Notes under the pieces: model-generated
The model's database searches: none
What the model was told of the DNA's origin: nothing
What the model saw: the letters and a program-made list of their open reading frames with translations, nothing else
Source of the DNA: Piezodorus guildinii
Lineage: Eukaryota; Arthropoda; Insecta; Hemiptera; Pentatomidae
Assembly (NCBI GenBank): GCA_023052935.1
Contig: CM041297.1
Coordinates: 110,475,563 to 110,539,562, forward strand
Length of the DNA stretch: 64,000 nucleotides
Reading direction: 5' to 3'
Translations under genes and position numbers: made by a program
In this document: piece by piece, positions 56,204 through 64,000 of the stretch
Layout: each line of letters begins with the position of its first letter
Numbering within the stretch: the stretch's first letter is position 1

Positions 56204-58288
56204 TCAGACATAGTCCGAACTCCTTCCCTCGGCGACAACGTCAACGAGAGGTAGTGATCCTTGCCACCTCCCAGGCTTGGGTGGTGGGGTGATATCAGAA
56301 AATAATGGATTAGCACAGGCCTTCAGCCCATCAAAGAATTTAATGTGCCTCCGGCTGATATATTCAGGCACTGTTGGCAATACTAATTCCTGATGAAGGA
56401 TATGGTTTCTGGCCCTCTGTAAGTTGGTACCTCTGACAATCCGCCGAAGGATGGAGTTCTGGAACGTCTGTAATTGTTTGAGAGTGGACTTAAACAGATG
56501 CCGCATCAAGGGCGCACCATAGAGCATAGTCGGACGTATTATAGCCTTGTAGATCTGTAGTTTCAGCCTCAGTGAGAGCTGAGGTGACGTGAGTAGATGA
56601 TTAAGTCTATAGCTCTTTCTCCTGGCCAGTTTGAGTCGTTCCCGTACGTGACTAGATAAGGTGAGGTGCCTATCTAGAGCGACGCCCAGGTAGAGGATTG
56701 AATTAGAGACTGGCAGTGTTTCTCCGTTCACTTTAAAATCAGTGGGCAAAGCGCTCTTCCCCTTCTGGAACGACATGACAATAGCATCTGTCTTCTTCGG
56801 GTTCACCCTAATGCCAATCTCCTTCAGCTCATCTACAATAGTGGTCGATGCTCCTTGTGCCAGGGTGAGAGCCCTTTTCGGTCTCATACTAGAAGCATAG
56901 ATGCCAATGTCATCGGCGTAAGCTGCTACCAGTGCCATTGGGTGCTTCATTGAGATCACTTTTGCTGTAAAGATCACAAACAATAGTGGTCCCAATACAG
57001 AACCTTGAGGAACCCCACAAATGGTGTCCTTTGAAGTTGACAATTTATCGCCTACCCTTACGACGAAGGATCTCCCGCTTAAGTAGCTTCTGATCAATCG
57101 GCATAATGAAGCTGGAAAACGATAGTCTTCCAACTGGCGAAGCAGTAACTCGTGGGATACGCAATCAAACGCCTGTGTGCAGTCCAGCGAGATGAACGCC
57201 GTGGCTTCATTGTTCTTCGTCATACGCTCTATGGTGTGCCTCTGAAGTTTCACTAAATGATGATCGCAGGCTACGCCTCGTGAGAACCCGGTCTGTTCTG
57301 GTGGAATGATGGACTCCTCACTGCAGTGCTCTAGCAGATGGTGATGGATCAGCCTCTCGAACACCTTGCTCATATGCGAAAGGAGACTGATAGGCCGATA
57401 ATGCTCTGGTGAGTCTCCATTCTTCCCAGGCTTAAGTAGCGGCACTATGATCGCTTGCTTCCAGTCATCGGGGAAGTATGAGATCCGCATACAGGAGTTA
57501 AAAATGTTTAATAAGAAGGCTTTACCCCTCCGAGGTAGCATCTTCAATAGTACATACGGAATATCATCCAGTCCCGAAGCCTTGTTACCCTTGGTGCGTC
57601 GTAGTACCGACTCAAGCTGTCCAAAGGTGGAGAATATCCTCTTTTCATTAGGGGACGTTGGTCTTCCCGCAGGTAGTGTGGGAGCATTTAACAGCCGATC
57701 ATCTTCCCTCGCCTTATAAGAATCGGCCAAGAGTTCAGCCTGTTCCTCTGGGGATAATAGGGTGCCACCTGATGTAAGGTGTACACTCTTCCTCTTAGTA
57801 ACGTGTGACCTCACAAGTCTCCAGAACTGACGATGATCATCATGAGTCCTACGGAGTTGCTCGTGCCATAGGAAAGTCTTCCATTCACGCATGAGGCTGG
57901 CTATCTGCCGGGTCATCGCATTGATGGCCGGTTTCAAGCCGTAGTCACAAGTTCGGTGGAAAATATTCCTCAGGTTGTTCCTTTGTGCAATGAGAGCAAG
58001 AATGTGGCTCGGTGGTTTCCTGAAGGCGTTTGGCTGAGGACTAAACCTTGGTATGGTAAGATTGGCTGATACATGGACGGTGGTGGTGATATCCGAGATC
58101 GCCTTCTGCACCTCTTTAACAGTTCTTAAGTACTGTATCTTTGGTAGGGTATCATCCACACTAGCCCTATATCCTTTCCAGTCGGCCTTGTGGAAGAGGA
58201 ACTTGCTCGCGGGTGGTGTTGCTGGAGTTCCTGAAAGGCATATAGGACAGGCCGGTGGTCCGACGGTCCGTATGGGAGCGCTAGGCAC
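56204..58288 (-). pseudogene. ORF2 reverse transcriptase part (family B)
   Basis: An open frame of 694 codons. RT blocks in order: NKASGLDDIPYVLLKMLP, YRPISLLSHMSKVFERLI, SLDCTQAFDCVSHELL (first palm Asp), CGVPQGSVLGPLLFVIF, AAYADDIGIY (catalytic pair of Asp), GIRVNPKKTDAIVMSF, LYLGVALDRHLTLSSH, RPTMLYGAPLMRH. The C-terminus follows ISRRHIKFFDGLK. The first ~35 codons are not the true start: family-like sequence begins near HKADWKGYRASVDD, and the endonuclease lies upstream in another frame. A single frameshift separates the two. RT active-site residues are all intact. The true stop is near 56204. Confidence 0.9.
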
Positions 58289-58875
58289 TCAGTAACAGTG
58301 TGAAGGTCCCTGGTCAGGAGTAGGTCAAGTGTGGATGTCCAGTCAGGTCGGGCCGCATGCCTAAAGGTGTGCACTCCGGGGTGGAAGACAGCCATCCTGG
58401 TCTTGGTGATATAGGTACCCATCGGATTGTTGCTACCGCACAGCCAGGCAGTGTGCCGGGCGTTGAAGTCCCCTAAGATGACAAACCGACTCTTATCCTG
58501 GGCGTGCTGCAGCAATAGCTTCATATATGTTAATATAGCCTTGGGTCTCCTATAGACACAACAGAAAGTAAAACGTTGTTTTAATCGAACATCTACTGTG
58601 ACTATATGAGTACCCTCTGTAGAAGCTACTGGGTTAGGTACCAACCTCGATGGGATATCTCCTCGAACCAGAATCACTACGGCCTCGTTAGCCCCGGGTT
58701 GACAAGCCTCCCGGTATGCAATATACCCCTGAAAATACAGTGAAGCAGAGGTGGGTAGTATAGTGTCGGTCAGCGCCACCACCGATGACCGGTGCTGCTG
58801 CAGGAGGAGTTCTATTTCAGCCTTCTTCAGTAGTAGGCCTCGAATATTATAGGAAATAACTAAGTGCTCAGTCAT
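58126..58875 (-). pseudogene. ORF2 apurinic-type endonuclease part (family B)
   Basis: It starts MTEHLVISYNIRGL, the usual start of a Jockey ORF2 endonuclease. It continues with VVALTDT, FTFCCVYRRPK, RFVILGDFNARHTAWLCG (metal/phosphate-binding block) and YGPSDHRPVLY (catalytic Asp-His). After YAF the frame runs out of register; the natural continuation is in the frame of 56204-58288, so a 1-base change lies around 58190-58240. The ATG overlaps the ORF1 stop as ATGACTGA, typical of reinitiation-type coupling between the two ORFs. Confidence 0.88.
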
Positions 58876-59551
58876 AATGCTTAGCGATGATCTTCGTCAG
58901 CATCTTCATCATTTCTCGAACAGTTGCCATCATCTCTGCGAATTGGGCGTTGAATAGAGCATTGCTTGGATGTGCTTGTGTATTTAATGTGAATTGCGAT
59001 GTTGAGGAGTGAGCGGGTGCTGTCATTGGTTCAGCTTCTTCATGATGCGATGTTGGGGATGTTCTCTGTAGCTGCTGCTGCTGCTGTTGCTGCCCGGCGG
59101 GTCCGCCAAGTAGTTCAGTGAAAGCCAAGTTAGGGTTGACTAGCCTACTTGTCTTACTTGAAGGGGCTGCTACATTTATAATTGTCCTCTTTCTCATCTG
59201 GATCAGTTCTTGCCGGTGGGGACACTCTTTGGAGGAGGCATGATGGGCTCCACTACAGTTGGCACATTTGATTGGTGCAAGTCGTGGGCAGCTTCTTTCT
59301 TCATGAGTTTGGGCGCACCGGGGGCATTTTACTGTCCTCCCGCAGTATTTCATGGTGTGCCCAAACTCTAAGCAGTTTCGACACTGTGCTGGGCATTTAT
59401 CTTCTTTAAAGGGGGTTACCCTAAATCTAACCTGGTTCACATGGCGAAGAGCCTGTACATTTTCGATTTTTACCGTAGGCTCAGTGATGAGCAAGATGGC
59501 TTCAATCGGGTAGGTTACTTCTCCTTGTCGTTTGGTCAGGCGCTTGGCCAT
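58868..59551 (-). CDS. ORF1 nucleic-acid-binding (Gag-like) protein, 5'-truncated
   Basis: 227 codons. A short domain (NVQALRHVNQVRFRVTPFKE) precedes three zinc knuckles: CRNCLEFGHTMKYC, CPRCAQTHEERSC and CANCSGAHHASSKEC. Then come a low-complexity region with seven Gln (QQQQQQQ, encoded by mixed CAG/CAA), Pro/Ser/Thr-rich sequence and a Met-rich helical end (FAEMMATVREMMKMLTKI). Known role of the family: binds element RNA in the cytoplasmic particle. Jockey ORF1 proteins are usually longer at the N-terminus, and the element's 5' edge falls at the start codon, so the ATG at 59551-59549 is probably not the native start. Confidence 0.85.
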   Translation of the reverse strand: MAKRLTKRQGEVTYPIEAILLITEPTVKIENVQALRHVNQVRFRVTPFKEDKCPAQCRNCLEFGHTMKYCGRTVKCPRCAQTHEERSCPRLAPIKCANCSGAHHASSKECPHRQELIQMRKRTIINVAAPSSKTSRLVNPNLAFTELLGGPAGQQQQQQQLQRTSPTSHHEEAEPMTAPAHSSTSQFTLNTQAHPSNALFNAQFAEMMATVREMMKMLTKIIAKHYD

Positions 59552-59565
59552 AAATAATTATATAT

Positions 59566-60034
59566 TTGTTAACCTTCTATAAATATCCCAGTAAAATAAC
59601 GATATTTGTGGGAAGTAATTCGGACAAAGCTGGTAATCGTTTTAATACCTCTTAATGGTGCTAAATAAAACTTATCTGAGTTTACACCATCACAGTGAGT
59701 GAGCTTAACTTTTTGGAGCCGAAAAATCTCGAATTCAGTTTTTCACCTATAACTCGTAAACAGTGCTTCATTCAGAAAATACCTTAATTTTCAAAATAAA
59801 ATAACGTTAAATTTCCTTTCTAACAACCATCTTAGATATTGAATTTGGTATTGTAATATTGACGCAATCGTTCGTCAGAAATAGGCAGTGTTTTCCATTT
59901 TTGTTAATAAACCCAATTTGGTCACTAAGTGACAACTGTAACTTGGAAACAACTTTCCAAATCGAAAAAAAAGTCATAGAATAAAAGTTGTAGAGCATCA
60001 AATTTCTAGTCTAATAGCCTATAATATTTCTAAG
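59566..60034. other. no gene recognised
   Basis: AT-rich right flank of the Jockey element. Confidence 0.45.
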
Positions 60035-60585
60035 AAATAGCGGTCTTTGAAAGAAAGGCGAAGGATTTTCGGAGGAATTATTATAAATAGAGGCCAAAAG
60101 AGAAGTGTACAAAATAGTTTGGAAGCCTGATATAGTTTCCTGGATGAAGATAAGCAGACTGAGATGGGCCGGACTTCTGGCGAGGATGAGTTAGAAGGAC
60201 TCCGTTAACAGGCTGCTCGAGGTAAAGTTGGACCGGGCCAGAGGAAGAGGAAGACCGAGACTGCGACGGTCAGATGCTGTGGCACTAGATGCGAGGAGCA
60301 TCTTGAACGTCCTTGACTGGAGGGCTAGCACGTTGTCTAGCAACTGCAGAGGACCGAAATCTGAAACCAAATAATTACGAGTTCGAGTCTCGCTGCTGGG
60401 AAAATTTATATCAACATTCATCCCCCGGCCTCACCCCCTGGTCCGAGAAACTCGTTTAGCTTTAAAAGGCGAGGTAGGGATGAACAAAGAAAAGAAAAAA
60501 AAAAAACGAAGGCCCCTTGGGGAGGCTAAGATCCACATAGGATCGCAATGCTATTAATAATAATAATAAAAGCCTTGTGTTTAAT
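60035..60585 (+). mobile_element. RTE-like LINE 3' end, second family
   Basis: Decayed C-terminal coding: RRRIFGG, then after frame changes KPDIVSWMKISRLRWAGLLA and, past one stop, VKLDRARGRGRPRLRRSDAV then DARSILNVLDWRAS, ending at TAA near 60371. A GC-rich UTR follows (CCCCCGGCCTCACCCCCTGG; AAGGCCCCTTGGGGAGGCTA, 60510-60530) and the copy ends in (AAT)n. UTR and coding differ from the 53.9-kb element. Confidence 0.75.
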
Positions 60586-63194
60586 GGTTGACTACAAAGT
60601 TTAAAATGCCTTATTTATACCAAAAAACAACAACAAGTTTTGCGTTATTTGTATTGCAATTTCTTAAAGACGGACATTTTTTTTTTTCGGTATTATTATT
60701 CTCTAGATTTTTATGACCTCATGATTTTTTATTCGATTGCAAATTAGTTGTTGAAAGATATAAGAAAAATTTGTCATGATTACTGTCCCATTGTCTTTGC
60801 TAAGGAAGCTCTGGTTAGCAACTTAAGGATCTGTTATTTAAAAGGGGAATAAAATTTTGCATGAATATAAAAGCGCTCTTGTTAAATAAGCTGTATTTTG
60901 TAAATTAAGTAAATATCTTTGGATTGATTGTATTAAAGAGGTTTATTAACTAGTAATATTTAAAGAACTTCAAAATGTAGCACACAGTTGGTATTAATAA
61001 GCCATAGTAGCGTGTAATGGTCGTGCTACAAATCCCTATACTACAGCCTGCTCCCTCACCATTGTCTGCTTGGTCTGAGCCGGGGGTTGAGGAGTTGCAG
61101 TTTTTAAGGTGTATTGTTCGCAGTACTTCCACCCGGAAGCTTTCCTCTCTTCATCCTAAGTAGTGCTCACCATCTCGAATACTCTTAGAAATAATATTTT
61201 CTGTTTGTGTTGTTATTGCCAATTTATTATTATCATTTTCGTAGTATACTATTTTAATTTGTGAATAAGCTTTTATACTGAAACAGTTAATTGAGAAATA
61301 ATAAAAGCCTCACATTTTGGGAAATAGATGTTAGGGCTGTAAGAATATAGGGTATTATTGGACCACATACAGAAGATAAATAAAAATACAAGAAATGATA
61401 CGCAAGAAATATAAAATAAAGCATAATTTTTGAAGTATTACGTGAAAAAAATAAAGTGAGCCACTAAGATAAATGACTTTATTAGTAACTTTTGCAGACT
61501 ACCTAACGCATATATTTCAAAACCATTTTGAAACTATATCTAGTTTGTCTAAAATATAAAAAGTGGAAATTATTATAACAATGAGTATATCCATTGTGTT
61601 CTCGCTTAACCATGGTAAATGTCCAGAAGTATATTTCAGCGATATACTTATTTCTGAGACCTCTTTTAGACAAAAGGTTGAAATGAAGGACCGAGATTAG
61701 ATTTAGGAGAAAACGGCTGGACAAACGATTTAGACTATTATTCATACTGCTTTAAAAACGATCAAAACTGTCTTGTAACACCGAAATTGCTATCTAAAAA
61801 ATACTCATCAAACTCTTTGAGCATGCGGGATAGAGCTATTTGACTCTGCCTAAACATTAAACAAATTCAGTCTTTCAAATCCAAATTTTTTTGACAAAGG
61901 AATTACTCTACTAGGGCTTGGATTTGCTCACAGTTTCAGATACTGTTGCAGAATTTCTACGACAGACTGACGGCTTTTGAGGAGGCCTATAGATTTCTCT
62001 GATTTATCTTAATGACGAAAATTTTTCTGATCATATAAATGCTTAAAAATAAATTGTAGTAAAATTAAAACATGAATATTTACAAGAAACTCGGAACTAA
62101 GTCCTGTTTCCACTTGATGACAAAGCTGTGCTTCACGAGTTCTAGATTATTTCATCTTGCCGCGTCACTGACTTACTAGCAACTGGAGTCTGTGTGTAGC
62201 TACAAGTCCAAACGCTAAAGCCTTGACTTAAGCCTTCGAAGAGGTTTTAGGGGTGGTTGGAGCTGGAATTAGTATGATAAGTAAGGTTCTGATCAAAGTT
62301 ACAAAGTTTAATTAAAGTTGTACGAAAAAAGTTGAATTATTAATCTTTATATTGTCACAGCTGACAAAAACTAGGGTTGGAACAAACCCTCGCTCTGATG
62401 AAATCAGCTGATATTTTAATTAAAAAGTATTTAAATTAAGAGAGGTTACAAAAACATTGATGGTGTTATTGGTTATGTATCTTAGTCATGTTCAGTTTAT
62501 GATAAATGTTTATTATGTTAATTTTGTTTTGATATATTAGTGAATATTGAACCCGTAGGGGTAAGTTTATCTTTGATGTTTAGTATTTTTTTTTTGTTTA
62601 CAGTAAACGTTTTAAATGTGAGTTATTATAAAATCGTATTGTAACCTTTTAGGTTCAATTACCTGATGTGAAAATAAAGAAATTTCAAGTCAAAAATGGT
62701 TACTACTCACTCCCCCTCCGCTGGGCTAGCACTTATTTAAATAAATAATTATATAACGTAAATAGAGACGTTACAATATGATTAACTGGGATCTTCCTTA
62801 GAATTTTTAACATACTGTTTTAATTTTAACAATATTTCAATAATATATTTTAGTAAGGAGGTAGGCAGTTAGCTAAATTGACGTATTTAATCACAATACA
62901 GGTTTTTATTAACTAAATCAATTATACCTGCCGAAGTATCCAACAATCATATTCTTAATGCGTTAACCTTGTAGCTCAAGTTCAAATATTTCATAAGGTA
63001 AATTAGTATTTATAAATACAGTAAAACCTTTTTTTACAGGGCACAACTCATATAATATAAACACATTGAAGTATTTTTGTGATTTTATCATTTTGGTTTA
63101 CTTATTTCTTACATCTATCTGTATTTTAATTCTACCTTTTTATTTGACCATCGCTGAATATTTACTCGATCGTAAAAGAAGTATTTTCCTTTGT
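60586..63194. other. mostly AT-rich DNA, nothing recognised
   Basis: GC-balanced patches at 61000-61150 and 61880-62000 match nothing else here and have no long frame. Around 62640-62695 GTAACCTTTTAGGTT, then AATAAAG and an AAATTTCAAGTCAAAAA tail could be another retroposed 3' end, but no body is recognisable. Confidence 0.4.
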
Positions 63195-63260
63195 AATATA
63201 TTTTATTTTAAATTAGCGATCTGCCTTTGCTTCGCCCGGGTGCAATTTAAATGCGGTGTC
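63195..63260 (+). repeat. short fragment of an arthropod-type repeat
   Basis: GATCTGCCTTTGCTTCGCCC then GGGTGCAATTTAAA resembles a sequence seen near the start of a widespread arthropod repeat (remembered pattern, not searched). Confidence 0.3.
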
Positions 63261-63506
63261 ATTAATGTTTAAAAAACTTCCGTTTGACAAATTAAAAGTC
63301 AATTAATTTAGGACTATGACTTCATCTTAACGAAAGGTGCACTTAGCGAGAAAATATTATGTTTATTTTAAAACGTCTTTTAATTGTTATATCTAATCAT
63401 CGGCAGAAATTAGAAACATAAATTGGTCAAAAATCGAAAATTTGTTTTTTTATTTTTAACGGTTCCTATTTTAATTGAGTTTATTACTGTTTTATATTTC
63501 ATATGA

Positions 63507-64000
63507 ACTTTTTACTTTCACTTACTATAAATAGTAAGGGAAAGTATTGCGATCTTGAAAATTTTCGAATTCCAGTTTTCAACGGAAATACACGTTTTAG
63601 GATCCCCAGAGTCTAAATAACCAAGTCCCGCAAAAAGGTCTGTGTATGTGTGTGTGTGTGGTAACTCCCGGACGGAAACGGTAAGTCCTATGAAACTGAA
63701 ATTTCATATTTAAGACAAATATACGCCTGACCTTTTTCATCAAAATGAACTTACCAGAAGAGCCACTTTATACTATGCATTTTGCACGTTTTTTCGATTT
63801 TTTCGAAAACGGTTCCGACGATTTTGATTATACTCGCTATATCGGTGTAAAATTTAATAGGCTTTAATATCATTTAGGTTTTATTCTGATAAAAATGGTC
63901 TGACAGGGCTTAAATGCCGATATTTCAATATTATTTTTTTCCTCTAAAGTACCTTTAATTTTGTAGATTCAATAATAATAACTAGATTATCTTGTTAACG
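63507..64000 (+). repeat. repeat X copy 11, runs off the window
   Basis: TTTTTACTTTCACTTACTAT start with the same palindromic form as copy 4, then GTATTGCGATCTTGAAAATT, CAAGTCCCGCAAAAAGGTCT and GTCTGACAGGGCTTAAATGC. Truncated only by the window edge. Confidence 0.9.

Larger units (their letters stand above)
55947..59548 (-). mobile_element. Jockey-like LINE family B, 3.6 kb, nearly complete
   Basis: On the minus strand: ORF1 (truncated at its start), ORF2 overlapping it by 8 bases, a 3' UTR and a 30-nt poly(A) (T run 55960-55989). CCATAAATAATTATATAT occurs at 55929-55946 and 59548-59565, an up to 18-bp target duplication in AT-repeat sequence. Parts of the AT repeat beside the poly(T) could belong to either side. 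It is the most intact mobile element here. Confidence 0.9.

Noticed and set aside
55919..56254. 111-codon plus frame beginning in an AT and T repeat
   Set aside because: It is the complement of the Jockey-like 3' UTR and poly(A); not coding.
1..64000. CRISPR arrays, bacterial operons, LTR retrotransposons or viral genes
   Set aside because: No evenly spaced repeat-spacer arrays, no ribosome-binding-site-led gene strings, and no protease-integrase or LTR pairs were seen; all reverse transcriptases are of the non-LTR type.

Overview
This window looks like repeat-rich nuclear DNA from an animal, most likely an insect or other arthropod. The evidence is the very AT-rich intergenic sequence, a nuclear tRNA-Leu gene, tRNA-derived SINEs, a mariner remnant, Helitron-type helicase sequence, Jockey-, RTE- and I-like non-LTR retrotransposons, and Penelope-type terminal repeats. 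I could not place it to species. There are no bacterial operons, no CRISPR array and no recognisable virus.

Layout. 0-10 kb: AT-rich DNA holding a dead mariner element split by a Jockey insertion (2.2-4.1 kb), then a tRNA-Leu(UAG) gene at 10109-10188. 11-20 kb: SINEs, copies of an abundant ~0.8-0.9 kb non-coding repeat (called X here), and LINE tails. 21-23 kb: the only non-mobile protein gene I can propose, a two-exon model for a 102-residue single-pass membrane protein on the minus strand. 24-31 kb: degraded LINEs, including an RNase H/C-terminal block, and a 316-bp palindromic Penelope-type element. 31-45 kb: more X copies. One carries a Jockey fragment, and another carries a three-level nest of insertions. 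45-49 kb: an X copy broken by a 2.8-kb Jockey-like element. 50-55 kb: SINE, Penelope tail, Helitron helicase remnant and an RTE-like element. 56-59.5 kb: a nearly complete Jockey-type element with a zinc-knuckle ORF1 and an endonuclease/reverse-transcriptase ORF2. 60-64 kb: an RTE tail, mostly featureless AT-rich DNA, and one more X copy running off the end.

How the parts relate. Nearly everything is parasitic DNA, and matching target-site duplications (TSDs) give the order of events: mariner before Jockey, X before Jockey before another LINE, LINE before Penelope. The most interesting signals are: (1) Penelope-type repeats carrying all parts of a minimal hammerhead ribozyme; (2) the X family, whose inverted terminal motifs vary together at both ends; (3) a Jockey ORF1 whose start codon seems to come from the duplicated target site; (4) a LINE family with a compensated 3' hairpin; (5) the small spliced gene. 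All family names rest on motifs read by eye; no database search was possible.
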